Positions 48,263 to 56,818 of a stretch of 64,000 bases of DNA are shown one piece after another. Made by a program: the position numbers and the translations under genes. Under the pieces are notes generated by a model. That model was not told where the DNA came from, did not search any database, and was given only the letters and a program-made list of their open reading frames with translations. Source of the DNA: an uncultured Polaribacter sp. GTDB lineage: Bacteria > Bacteroidota > Bacteroidia > Flavobacteriales > Flavobacteriaceae. Where the stretch lies: the NCBI GenBank assembly GCA_913047375.1, contig CAJWTV010000002.1, positions 62,001 to 126,000 of the forward strand, read 5' to 3'. Within the stretch, counting starts at the first letter, position 1. Each line of letters begins with the position of its first letter.

Positions 48263-49645
48263 ATGAAATTTAAAACAATAAGTACTACCAGTATTTCTGA
48301 CACAGTTACTCCTGTAGGTTTGTACTTACGTTTTCGAGATTCTTATGCTAAAACTTTATTACTAGAAAGTTCAGATTATCATAGTAAAGAAGAAAGTTTT
48401 TCTTTTATATGTATTGATCCAATCATTACAATGAAAGTAGAAAACGCACAATTTTCTATTGATCAAAATGGACACAATAAAGTGAAGAAATTCATAGATA
48501 AAAACTTCTATGAATTGTTTGATAATTTTTCCAATTCTATTTCACTAGATTGTTCTGATGAACTTAAATCATTTAATGGCCTATACGGCTATACAACTTT
48601 TGATAGCGTTCAGTATTTTGAAAACATAAAATTTAAAAACAAGAAAGCACCTTCTTCAATTCCAGAAATGCAATATAGTTTTTATCGATTTATAATTGCC
48701 ATTAATCATTTTAATGATGAAATGATATTGATTGAAAACATTGAAGAAAATCAAACCTCAAGAATTTCTGAAATTGAGAATATTATTAAAGCACAATCTT
48801 TTAATACTCAAAAATTTGAAATTGTTGGGAATGAAACTTCAAATTGTACAAATGATGATTTTAGAGAGTATGTTGTAAAAGCAAAGGCACATTGCAAGCG
48901 AGGTGATGTTTTTCAATTAGTTTTATCACGTCAATTTCAACAAGAATTTAAAGGAGATGAATTTAATGTTTACAGAGCTTTACGTTCTATAAACCCTTCT
49001 CCATATTTATTTTATTTTGATTATGGGAATTTCAAACTAATGGGTTCATCTCCAGAGGCACAAATAAAAATATCTGCAGGAAAAGCGACTATTAATCCTA
49101 TAGCTGGAACTTTTCGTAGAACAGGAGAAATGGCGGAAGATTTTAAGTTAGGTAAAAAATTATCTGAAGATAAAAAAGAAACTGCTGAACATGTTATGTT
49201 AGTGGATTTAGCCAGAAATGATTTGAGTAAACATGCAGATAATGTAACCGTAGAGGTATTTAAAGAAGTACAATATTTTAGTCATGTAATTCATCTAGTT
49301 TCTACAGTTCAAGGTCGAATTAAAGGGAATCCGATAGAAATTGTTGGAGATACTTTTCCTGCAGGAACTTTAAGTGGGGCGCCAAAATATAAAGCAATGG
49401 AATTAATCGATAAATATGAAAATCAATCTCGTGGGTTTTATGGTGGGGCTGTTGGCGTTATTGGGTTGGATGGTTCAGTAAATTTAGCTATTGCAATTCG
49501 ATCCTTTGTAAGTAAAAACAATGTTTTGTATTCGCAAGCTGGTGCCGGAATTGTAATCAATTCCGACAAAGAAAAGGAATTACAGGAAGTAAATAATAAA
49601 TTAGCTGCGCTTAAGAAAGCATTGATATTAGCTGAGAAGATATAA
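48263..49645 (+). CDS. trpE: Anthranilate synthase component I (TrpE)
   Basis: A 460-residue chorismate-binding enzyme forming anthranilate with TrpG-supplied ammonia. The C-terminal chorismate domain has GDVFQLVLSRQF, MGSSPEAQIKI, PIAGTFRRTG, MLVDLARNDLS and AGTLSGAPKYKAMELID; the last part, GAGIVINSDKEKE, is also canonical. It is the first structural gene of the trp operon; trpG follows after 62 bases. Pabs-type relatives (PabB) are excluded by operon context rather than by one residue. Confidence 0.96.
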   Translation: MKFKTISTTSISDTVTPVGLYLRFRDSYAKTLLLESSDYHSKEESFSFICIDPIITMKVENAQFSIDQNGHNKVKKFIDKNFYELFDNFSNSISLDCSDELKSFNGLYGYTTFDSVQYFENIKFKNKKAPSSIPEMQYSFYRFIIAINHFNDEMILIENIEENQTSRISEIENIIKAQSFNTQKFEIVGNETSNCTNDDFREYVVKAKAHCKRGDVFQLVLSRQFQQEFKGDEFNVYRALRSINPSPYLFYFDYGNFKLMGSSPEAQIKISAGKATINPIAGTFRRTGEMAEDFKLGKKLSEDKKETAEHVMLVDLARNDLSKHADNVTVEVFKEVQYFSHVIHLVSTVQGRIKGNPIEIVGDTFPAGTLSGAPKYKAMELIDKYENQSRGFYGGAVGVIGLDGSVNLAIAIRSFVSKNNVLYSQAGAGIVINSDKEKELQEVNNKLAALKKALILAEKI

Positions 49646-49707
49646 TTATTAATAACTAAATATTTAAAAAATAATTAATATTTTAATCATTCAATTTTTT
49701 AATAAAA

Positions 49708-50283
49708 ATGAAAATACTAATAATAGATAACTACGATTCATTTACTTATAATCTAGTTCATATGGTTGAAAAAATTACTGGAAATTCTCCTTCAGTTTTT
49801 AGAAATGATGAAATCACTATTGAGCAAATTAGAAATTTCGACTTAATAATATTATCTCCAGGACCTGGAATCCCTGATGAAGCAGGTATTTTAAAAGAAG
49901 TAATTAGAACTTATGCAACTAATAAACCAATTTTTGGAGTCTGTTTAGGTCTTCAGGCAATTACAGAGGTTTTTGGAGGAAAAATTACAAATTTAGATTC
50001 TGTTTTTCATGGAGTTGCAACTGAAATGAGAGTGATTGATAAAAGTGCTATCATTTTTAAAGACATTCCTGAAGTATTTTTAGCCGCACGTTATCACTCT
50101 TGGTCAGCCTCAGATGAAGGTTTTCCAGAAGGAATAAAAATTACTGCAAGAGATGAAGAAGGTGGGATTCAGGCGATAGAACATTGTTTATATCCAATCT
50201 CAGCGGTTCAGTTTCATCCAGAATCTATTTTAACAGATGTTGGAGAACAATTGGTTAGGAATTTTATCAATGCAAATTCATAA
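49708..50283 (+). CDS. trpG: Anthranilate synthase component II, glutamine amidotransferase (TrpG)
   Basis: A 191-residue class I glutamine amidotransferase supplying ammonia to TrpE. The oxyanion motif is LSPGPGIPDEAG, the catalytic Cys is in FGVCLGLQAI and the His-Glu pair is in VQFHPESILT. Its stop overlaps the trpD start as TAATG. It is a separate protein, not fused to TrpE or TrpD. Confidence 0.96.
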   Translation: MKILIIDNYDSFTYNLVHMVEKITGNSPSVFRNDEITIEQIRNFDLIILSPGPGIPDEAGILKEVIRTYATNKPIFGVCLGLQAITEVFGGKITNLDSVFHGVATEMRVIDKSAIIFKDIPEVFLAARYHSWSASDEGFPEGIKITARDEEGGIQAIEHCLYPISAVQFHPESILTDVGEQLVRNFINANS

Positions 50284-51272
50284 TGAAAGCAATTTTAAAC
50301 GACTTATATCAACATAAAAGATTATCAAAATCAGAAGCAAAACAGGTCTTAATCGATATTGCTTCAGAGAAATATAATGATGCACATTTAGCATCATTTA
50401 TGACAGTTTTTATGATGCGTCCAATTTCGGTTCAAGAGCTATCAGGCTTTAGAGAAGCTTTACTAGATTTGGCAATAAAAGTTGATTTTTCAGAGTATAA
50501 TACAATCGATATAGTAGGTACCGGAGGTGATGGTAAAGATACCTTTAACATATCAACATTAACATCTTTTATTGTCGCAGGAACAGGTCAGAAAGTAGCA
50601 AAACACGGTAACTATTCAGTGTCATCAAAGTCGGGGTCATCAGATATGTTAGCTAGCTTCGGTTACCAATTTACTAACGATCAAAATACTTTAAAGAATC
50701 ATTTAGAGAAAGCAAATATTTGTTTTTTACATGCTCCTAAATTTCACCCTGCAATGAAAGCAGTTGGACCAACAAGAAAAGCCCTAGCATTAAAAACATT
50801 TTTTAATATGTTAGGGCCATTAGTTAATCCAAGCTCTCCAAAAAATCATTTATTAGGAACTTTTAATTCAGAAATCGCACGTTTGTATAATTATATTCTT
50901 CAGGAAGAAGACATTAATTATGGAATTATTCACACTTTAGATGGTTATGATGAAATTTCTTTAACAGGTCCTTTTAAGATGTTTACTAAAAAAGGAGAGT
51001 TATTAATTAACCCAGAAGACTTAGGTCAGAAAAGGATAAAGCAATCAGAAATTTTTGGAGGAAATAATATTGAAGCAGCGGCTAACATTTTTAAATTAAT
51101 TATTAATGCTAAAGGGACAGAAGCACAAAATAATGTTGTTTTAACAAATGCAGCTTTTGCTTTAAAAATAATAGATCAAACAAAGAGTTATGAGGATGCT
51201 TTTGAAGAAGCAAAAATATCGCTTTTAGATTTGAAAGCAAAACAAACATTAGATAAATTAATACAGTTATAA
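50283..51272 (+). CDS. trpD: Anthranilate phosphoribosyltransferase (TrpD)
   Basis: A 329-residue transferase that attaches phosphoribosyl to anthranilate. The PRPP loop is DIVGTGGDGKDTFNIST, and KHGNYSVSSKSGSSD and the KAVGPTRKALALKTFFNMLGPLVNP region are diagnostic. It starts inside the trpG stop (TAATG) and ends one base before the next, small reading frame. Confidence 0.96.
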   Translation: MKAILNDLYQHKRLSKSEAKQVLIDIASEKYNDAHLASFMTVFMMRPISVQELSGFREALLDLAIKVDFSEYNTIDIVGTGGDGKDTFNISTLTSFIVAGTGQKVAKHGNYSVSSKSGSSDMLASFGYQFTNDQNTLKNHLEKANICFLHAPKFHPAMKAVGPTRKALALKTFFNMLGPLVNPSSPKNHLLGTFNSEIARLYNYILQEEDINYGIIHTLDGYDEISLTGPFKMFTKKGELLINPEDLGQKRIKQSEIFGGNNIEAAANIFKLIINAKGTEAQNNVVLTNAAFALKIIDQTKSYEDAFEEAKISLLDLKAKQTLDKLIQL

Positions 51273-51273
51273 T

Positions 51274-51453
51274 ATGAAGGAAAAGAAAAATAATTTATTT
51301 TTGTTAGTGCCTTCGTTTTTATTAATTGGAACAGCTATTGGTCTTCAAACAGGGTCCTTTTTGAGGGACTCTATTACTGGAATAATAGTAGGTTTTGCTA
51401 TTTTTATGGTTTTGAGTTACAGAAATAATAATATTGATAAAACAGATTCTTAG
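51274..51453 (+). CDS. Small two-helix membrane protein inside the trp operon
   Basis: A 59-residue reading frame begins with an ATG one base after the trpD stop and ends one base before the trpC ATG, so it is packed exactly into the operon. It starts MKEKKNNLFLLV, has two hydrophobic segments (about 8-25 and 33-49) with a short loop FLRDS, and a polar tail ending in DKTDS. Charges suggest both ends lie in the cytoplasm. I do not recognise a family. Tight packing and the clean membrane pattern support a real gene. A tryptophan-linked transport or membrane role is possible, but nothing shows it. Confidence 0.75.
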   Translation: MKEKKNNLFLLVPSFLLIGTAIGLQTGSFLRDSITGIIVGFAIFMVLSYRNNNIDKTDS

Positions 51454-51454
51454 T

Positions 51455-52243
51455 ATGACTATTTTAGACAAAATAATTGCATTTAAAAAGAAAGAAATTG
51501 CTAAAATAAAAGCAGAAGTTCCATTAAAGAAGTTAGTAGAAAGTCCAAGTTTTGCAAGACAAACTATTTCATTAAAACAATCTTTATTAGAAGTAGGTTC
51601 AACAGGTATTATTGCAGAATATAAAAGACAATCTCCATCAAAAGGAATTATAAATGATAAAGCAACTATTGCTGAAGTCACCAATGGATATTTAGATGCA
51701 AATGTTTCAGCCCAGTCTATTTTAACAGATACTTCATTTTTTGGAGGAACTATGGCAGATTTAATGGAAGCGAGGGTTATAAATCAAAAAAAACCAATTT
51801 TGCGTAAAGATTTTATAATTGATGGATTTCAGATTGTAGAAGCAAAAGCGATTGGTGCAGACGTAATTTTATTAATTGCTTCTTGTCTTACTTCGGAAGA
51901 GCTAAAAAACTATGGAAATTTAGCTAAAGACTTGGGTATGGAAGTTTTATATGAAGTTCATAGCCAACTAGATTTGGATAAAATTAACGATTTAGACAAC
52001 AAGATTATTGGAATTAATAACAGAGACTTAAATACATTTGAAGTTAATCTAGAACATTCTATTAAGTTGGCTAATCAAATTCCAAATTCCTCTATAAAAG
52101 TGTCAGAAAGTGGCATCTCTGATCCAAGAATTATAACTGGATTAAAAGAGTATGGTTTTCAAGGGTTCTTGATTGGTGAGAATTTCATGAAAAATGAAAA
52201 TCCAGGTGAATCATGTCAAGATTTTATCAGTCAAATAAGATAA
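51455..52243 (+). CDS. trpC: Indole-3-glycerol phosphate synthase (TrpC)
   Basis: A 262-residue TIM-barrel enzyme closing the indole ring. Motifs are IAEYKRQSPSKG with the catalytic Lys, LRKDFIIDGFQI, IGINNRDLNTFEV and KVSESGI. I use the ATG at 51455 (MTILDKIIAFKK); an upstream in-frame start at 51434 would overlap the small membrane gene and adds an unconserved leader. trpC is not fused to trpF, unlike in E. coli. Confidence 0.96.
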   Translation: MTILDKIIAFKKKEIAKIKAEVPLKKLVESPSFARQTISLKQSLLEVGSTGIIAEYKRQSPSKGIINDKATIAEVTNGYLDANVSAQSILTDTSFFGGTMADLMEARVINQKKPILRKDFIIDGFQIVEAKAIGADVILLIASCLTSEELKNYGNLAKDLGMEVLYEVHSQLDLDKINDLDNKIIGINNRDLNTFEVNLEHSIKLANQIPNSSIKVSESGISDPRIITGLKEYGFQGFLIGENFMKNENPGESCQDFISQIR

Positions 52244-52245
52244 GT

Positions 52246-52935
52246 ATGAAGCTGAAAGTTTGTGGAATGAAATACGGAGAGAATATTAAGCAAATAGCGA
52301 ATTTGCAGCCCGATTATATGGGCTTTATTTTCTACGAAAGATCTAAAAGGAATTTTGAAGGGATTCTTCCTGAAATTCCAAAATCAATAAAGAAGACAGG
52401 TGTTTTTGTAAATGAATATGTAGAGATCGTAATTTCTTTAGTGGAAGAATATAATCTAGAAGCTATCCAGTTACATGGTGATGAATCGGAGGAGTATATT
52501 ATAAACCTAAAGGCTCAATTAGATTTGAGAAAAGCTCTATTTATTAAAGAGAATAAACTTCAAAAGAAGAAAATAAACAAACATATTATTTCTAATGTAA
52601 AAGTTGAAATAATCAAAGTATTTGCTATTAATAATGAATTTGATTTTCAATTATTACACCCTTATTTAAATTATGTAGATTATTTTTTATTTGATGCAAA
52701 AGGCAAAGAAAGAGGAGGAAATGGCACTAAATTCGATTGGTCTATTTTACATAAATATAATTTTGATAAACCTTTCTTTTTAAGTGGAGGTATAGGTCTA
52801 GAAGATTCAAATGAGATAGTGAAAATAATTGATTCAAATTTACCAATTTATGCATTGGATATAAATAGTAAATTTGAAATAGAACCTGGTTTAAAAAACA
52901 TTAATCAAGTTAAAATATTTAAGAAAACATTATAA
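52246..52935 (+). CDS. trpF: Phosphoribosylanthranilate isomerase (TrpF)
   Basis: A TIM-barrel isomerase of about 229 residues. It starts [13 protein letters not shown] with the catalytic Cys in KVCGMK, has [22 protein letters not shown], the catalytic Asp region [13 protein letters not shown] and [11 protein letters not shown]. The ATG at 52246 comes two bases after the trpC stop; starts further upstream would lie within trpC. Confidence 0.95.
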   Translation: MKLKVCGMKYGENIKQIANLQPDYMGFIFYERSKRNFEGILPEIPKSIKKTGVFVNEYVEIVISLVEEYNLEAIQLHGDESEEYIINLKAQLDLRKALFIKENKLQKKKINKHIISNVKVEIIKVFAINNEFDFQLLHPYLNYVDYFLFDAKGKERGGNGTKFDWSILHKYNFDKPFFLSGGIGLEDSNEIVKIIDSNLPIYALDINSKFEIEPGLKNINQVKIFKKTL

Positions 52936-52936
52936 A

Positions 52937-54121
52937 ATGAAATCAAAATTTCAACCAGATAAAAATGGTTATTTTGGACAATATGGAGGGGCATTTATTC
53001 CTGAATTGTTGTATCCAAACGTGAAAGAATTAGAAGATAATTATATTCAAATTATTGAGTCTGAAGAATTTCAAAAAGAATATAAATCATTACTAAAAGA
53101 TTATGTAGGTCGTCCAACACCACTTTATCTAGCAAAACGGTTATCAGAAAAATATGGCGCAACTATTTATCTAAAAAGAGAAGATTTAAATCACACTGGA
53201 GCTCATAAAGTAAACAATACTATTGGTCAGATACTAATTGCTCAAAAATTAGGAAAAACTAAAATTATAGCAGAAACTGGAGCAGGTCAACATGGAGTTG
53301 CAACTGCAACGGTTTGTGCATTAATGGATTTAGAATGTACTGTTTTTATGGGTGAAAAAGACATTGTTCGTCAAGCACCAAATGTTGCTAGAATGAAAAT
53401 GTTAGGAGCAAAAGTTATACCAGCAACTAGTGGAAGTAAGACATTAAAAGATGCTACAAACGAAGCAATCCGATACTGGATCCAAAATCCTGATACGTTT
53501 TATTTAATTGGATCTGTAGTTGGTCCCCATCCACACCCAGACATGGTAGCTCGTCTTCAGGCAGTAATCTCAGAAGAGATGAAATGGCAATTAAAAGAAA
53601 AAACAGGAAAAGAAAATCCAGATACAATTATTGCTTGTGTCGGTGGGGGAAGTAATGCTGCTGGTGCTTTTTATCACTATATGGATCACGAAGAGGTAGA
53701 ATTAATAGCAGTTGAAGCTGCAGGTCTAGGAATTAATTCTGGTGAAAGTGCTGCTACTTCACAACTAGGTGAAGTTGGTATTATTCATGGTAGTAAAACT
53801 ATTTTAATGCAAGATAAGTATGGACAAATAGCTGAGCCCTATTCCATTTCTGCTGGATTAGATTACCCCGGTGTTGGACCATTACATGCATTCTTGTACG
53901 AGACCAAAAGAGCAAAATTTATGAGTGCTACTGATAAAGAAGCTTTATCTGCCGCTTATGAATTATCAAAGCTTGAAGGAATTATTCCTGCTTTAGAGAC
54001 CGCACATGCTCTAGCAGTTTTATCAAAAATTAAATTTAAAGAGGATCAAGTTGTAGTTATTAATTTATCTGGCCGAGGAGACAAAGATTTAGAAATATTT
54101 ATTAAATATTTAAAAGAATAA
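52937..54121 (+). CDS. trpB: Tryptophan synthase beta chain (TrpB)
   Basis: A 394-residue PLP enzyme that joins indole and serine to tryptophan. The PLP Lys is in [13 protein letters not shown], the substrate motif is [12 protein letters not shown], and [12 protein letters not shown] is the phosphate-binding loop; the motif GLDYPGVGP is typical of TrpB1, the form partnered with TrpA. Unusually, trpA does not follow directly: the DUF3050 gene starts inside the trpB stop (TAATG) and separates the two subunits. Confidence 0.97.
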   Translation: MKSKFQPDKNGYFGQYGGAFIPELLYPNVKELEDNYIQIIESEEFQKEYKSLLKDYVGRPTPLYLAKRLSEKYGATIYLKREDLNHTGAHKVNNTIGQILIAQKLGKTKIIAETGAGQHGVATATVCALMDLECTVFMGEKDIVRQAPNVARMKMLGAKVIPATSGSKTLKDATNEAIRYWIQNPDTFYLIGSVVGPHPHPDMVARLQAVISEEMKWQLKEKTGKENPDTIIACVGGGSNAAGAFYHYMDHEEVELIAVEAAGLGINSGESAATSQLGEVGIIHGSKTILMQDKYGQIAEPYSISAGLDYPGVGPLHAFLYETKRAKFMSATDKEALSAAYELSKLEGIIPALETAHALAVLSKIKFKEDQVVVINLSGRGDKDLEIFIKYLKE

Positions 54122-54897
54122 TGAAAAATAAAATTGATTTTATTGAAAACGAATTAAAAGTTTTAAGAGATAAATTAAAAGAACATTCACTCTATGAAAA
54201 CCTTCAATCTATTAAAGATATTAAGCTTTTTATGGAAAATCATGTTTTTGCAGTATGGGATTTTATGTCACTGTTAAAAGCATTACAAATAGATTTAACG
54301 ACAGTTTCTATTCCTTGGATGCCTAATAAAAACTCAAAACTTGCTAGATTTATTAATGAAATTACTGTAGCAGAAGAAAGTGATTTTGATAAAGACGGAA
54401 TTATTAAAAGTCACTTTGAAATATATTTGGATGCAATGTGCGAGATAGGTGCAGATACTTCTAAAATAGATTATTTTATAGAGCAAATTTCACACTCAAA
54501 ATCTGTTAAAGAATCTTTAGAAAACACATTAGTATTAAATGCAGTAAAAGATTTTGTATCATTTACTTTTGATATAGTTAATTCTAAGGAAGCTCATAAA
54601 ATTGCCTCAGCATTTACTTTTGGTCGAGAAGATGTTATACCTGATATGTTTTTAAAAATTGTGAAAGAAGCTTCCATAGAAAACAATAAAAGTTTTGATA
54701 GCTTTATTTATTATTTAAATAGACATATTGAATTAGATGGAGATGAGCACGGTCCTTTATCTCTTCAAATGATAATTGAATTATGTGAGAATGATAATAA
54801 AAAATGGGAAGAAGTTTTAGAAGTAGCAAAGCAATCTCTTCAAGTAAGAATTAATTTGTGGGATGGAATTGAGAAACTTTTAAAAACCCACAAATAA
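54121..54897 (+). CDS. DUF3050 (heme-oxygenase-like) protein in the trp operon
   Basis: A 258-residue, mostly helical protein of the DUF3050 family, which I place in the heme-oxygenase-like fold by pattern. Candidate metal ligands are H41 in [12 protein letters not shown]98 and E100 in [10 protein letters not shown], and H202, D206 and H210 in [10 protein letters not shown], a HxxxDxxxH spacing like that of heme-oxygenase-like di-iron oxidases. No signal or membrane segment is seen, so it is cytoplasmic. The start overlaps the trpB stop (TAATG) and trpA begins 13 bases after its stop, so it is cotranscribed and probably translationally coupled. Its reaction is unknown; an oxygenase acting on an indole or Trp-related compound is only a guess. 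Confidence 0.85.
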   Translation: MKNKIDFIENELKVLRDKLKEHSLYENLQSIKDIKLFMENHVFAVWDFMSLLKALQIDLTTVSIPWMPNKNSKLARFINEITVAEESDFDKDGIIKSHFEIYLDAMCEIGADTSKIDYFIEQISHSKSVKESLENTLVLNAVKDFVSFTFDIVNSKEAHKIASAFTFGREDVIPDMFLKIVKEASIENNKSFDSFIYYLNRHIELDGDEHGPLSLQMIIELCENDNKKWEEVLEVAKQSLQVRINLWDGIEKLLKTHK

Positions 54898-54910
54898 GAA
54901 CTAGTTTAGG

Positions 54911-55675
54911 ATGAAGAAGTTAAATTTATTGTTAGAGAAGAAAGATAACTTATTATCTATTTATTTCACATGTGGATTTCCGAAATTAAATGATACAACG
55001 AAAGTAATTTGTGAATTAGAAAAAAGTGGTGTCGACTTTATTGAAGTTGGATTACCTTATTCAGATCCTATAGCAGACGGCCCTACAATTCAATATAGTA
55101 GTCAAAAAGCTTTGGAGAATGGAATTAATTTAGATATTATTTTTGATCAATTAGTGTCGATTAAAAAAACAAACAAAACTCCTTTGGTTTTAATGGGCTA
55201 TTTGAATCAAATGCTAAAATATGGCGAAGATAAATTCTGTCAAAAATTAGTTGATTGCGGAATAGATACTTTAATAATTCCAGATTTACCTATGATAGAA
55301 TTTGAAAATCACTATCAAGCATTGTTTGATAAATATGGGCTTACAAATATCTTTCTTATTACACCAAACACGAAAGAGAATAGAATTAAAAAAATTGATT
55401 CGTATACAAAAGCATTTATTTATGTAGTAGCTTCTTCCTCTATAACAGGAGCAAAAGGTAAAATATCTAATGAACAAATTACATATTTTAAAAGAATAAA
55501 ATCAATGGAATTGAAGAGTAAGTTAATTATTGGTTTTGGTATTTCTGATAAGTCTACTTTTAAAACTGCCTGTGAGTTTGCAAATGGTGCTATCATTGGT
55601 TCTGCTTTTATAAATTATATTTCAAATAATAGCATAGATAAAATAGAGGACTTTATAAAACCAATTATAGTATAA
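54911..55675 (+). CDS. trpA: Tryptophan synthase alpha chain (TrpA)
   Basis: A 254-residue TIM-barrel subunit that cleaves indole-3-glycerol phosphate to indole. The catalytic Glu is in DFIEVGLPYSDPIADGP, and LVLMGYLNQMLKYG, LIIPDLP and the phosphate loop IGFGISDKS are canonical. It is the last gene of the operon; the plug-domain gene converges 18 bases downstream with no visible terminator in that gap. Confidence 0.95.
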   Translation: MKKLNLLLEKKDNLLSIYFTCGFPKLNDTTKVICELEKSGVDFIEVGLPYSDPIADGPTIQYSSQKALENGINLDIIFDQLVSIKKTNKTPLVLMGYLNQMLKYGEDKFCQKLVDCGIDTLIIPDLPMIEFENHYQALFDKYGLTNIFLITPNTKENRIKKIDSYTKAFIYVVASSSITGAKGKISNEQITYFKRIKSMELKSKLIIGFGISDKSTFKTACEFANGAIIGSAFINYISNNSIDKIEDFIKPIIV

Positions 55676-55693
55676 ATAAAATAGAAGATTTCT

Positions 55694-56314
55694 TTAAAGA
55701 CTAGTTTTTACAACAATAACTCCATTCATACCCCGTACACCATAAATTGAAGTTTCAGGTCCTTTTAAAACATTAACTGTTCTAATTGTGCTAGGAACAA
55801 TATCTCCAAAAGTACTTTTTGCAACCTGTGATCCGTTTAAAATGAATAGAGGTTCTCTATTGTTATCACCTCTAATAGAAATCACATTATCTGATCTTAT
55901 TCTTAGCCCTGCAACTTTTCCTCTTAAATAATCATATATATTTAAGTATTGAATAGCACCGACAGATGTCTGCTTTGGATTGCCGGCGATAATATCAAAC
56001 TCTTTTGTATCTGAAACTATAGTAATTAATATATTTTTTTGACCCAAATACTTAATTTTTTTTATACCGTATAGAGCAGAGAATACAGTAATTTCTTTCG
56101 GAGTTTTTTTAAGTTTTATTTTAAAAACACCTTTTCTATTTGTTTTTCTTGGATACTTCTCATTATCAAATAAAATTGTAGCTCCAGTAATTGGATTATT
56201 ATTCTCGTCTTTAACAATTATGGTTAGTTTAGTATATTCTTTTTTCTTTTGAGCGATACAATTATAAGAACTAATAACGATTACTAAAAGTGTGATTAAT
56301 TTAATAAGTTTCAT
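55694..56314 (-). CDS. Small protein with carboxypeptidase-like and TonB-receptor plug domains, no barrel
   Basis: A 206-residue exported protein. After a signal peptide (about 1-21, ending in NCIAQ) comes a carboxypeptidase-regulatory-like beta domain (DENNNPITGATILF) and then a TonB-dependent receptor plug: YDYLRGKVAGLRI, SIRGDNNREPLFILNG and the closing GVRGMNGVIVVKT. A normal receptor would now continue with some 600 residues of beta-barrel; this one stops cleanly. Stand-alone plug proteins exist in Bacteroidetes and are of unknown role. I see no frameshifted barrel downstream, because trpA follows on the other strand. It is preceded after 17 bases by the FKBP gene on the same strand. Confidence 0.85.
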   Translation of the reverse strand: MKLIKLITLLVIVISSYNCIAQKKKEYTKLTIIVKDENNNPITGATILFDNEKYPRKTNRKGVFKIKLKKTPKEITVFSALYGIKKIKYLGQKNILITIVSDTKEFDIIAGNPKQTSVGAIQYLNIYDYLRGKVAGLRIRSDNVISIRGDNNREPLFILNGSQVAKSTFGDIVPSTIRTVNVLKGPETSIYGVRGMNGVIVVKTSL

Positions 56315-56331
56315 AATTTTATTTTTTAAAA

Positions 56332-56778
56332 TTAGTTTACACTAATTAAATTGATATCAAAAACTAATACTGCACCACCAGGTATAGAACCAGCACCACT
56401 GTCCCCATAGCCAAGATTAGATGGAATTAATAAAATACCTTCACCACCTTCTTTAAAGTAGGGAATTCCTTCTCTCCATCCCAATATTACTCTAGTTAAG
56501 GAAGAAGTAAATCCATTAGAATTTTGATCAAAAACGGTCCCGTCTAGAAGTGTGCCTCTATAGGTTACAGTTACATTAGATGAACTTGTTGGTCTTACAC
56601 CATTTCCTAGTTCATTAATTACGTAATATAGGCCTGAAGAGCTTCTTTGTGCATCTAAATTGTTAACATCAATATATTTAATAATATCCGCTTCGGTTTG
56701 GGGCTCAAAGTTTGAGTCACTCATAGAGCATGAAAATAAAATAAAAGTAACACAAATTATGAATAAATAATTTTTCAT
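56332..56778 (-). CDS. FKBP-type peptidyl-prolyl cis-trans isomerase, lipoprotein
   Basis: A 148-residue lipoprotein with the signal MKNYLFIICVTFILFSC (Cys 17) and an FKBP domain: TVTYRGTLLDGTVFDQN, GWREGIPYFKEGGEG, LLIPSNLGYGDSG and the end VLVFDINLI. It probably assists folding of envelope proteins at the periplasmic face. I use the ATG at 56778 because it begins a perfect lipoprotein signal; a longer frame upstream would overlap the amidohydrolase gene. It follows that gene with a 40-base gap. Confidence 0.92.
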   Translation of the reverse strand: MKNYLFIICVTFILFSCSMSDSNFEPQTEADIIKYIDVNNLDAQRSSSGLYYVINELGNGVRPTSSSNVTVTYRGTLLDGTVFDQNSNGFTSSLTRVILGWREGIPYFKEGGEGILLIPSNLGYGDSGAGSIPGGAVLVFDINLISVN

Positions 56779-56818
56779 TTCGATTTTTAAAGTATTTTGT
56801 AAATATAAATTGAAATTT

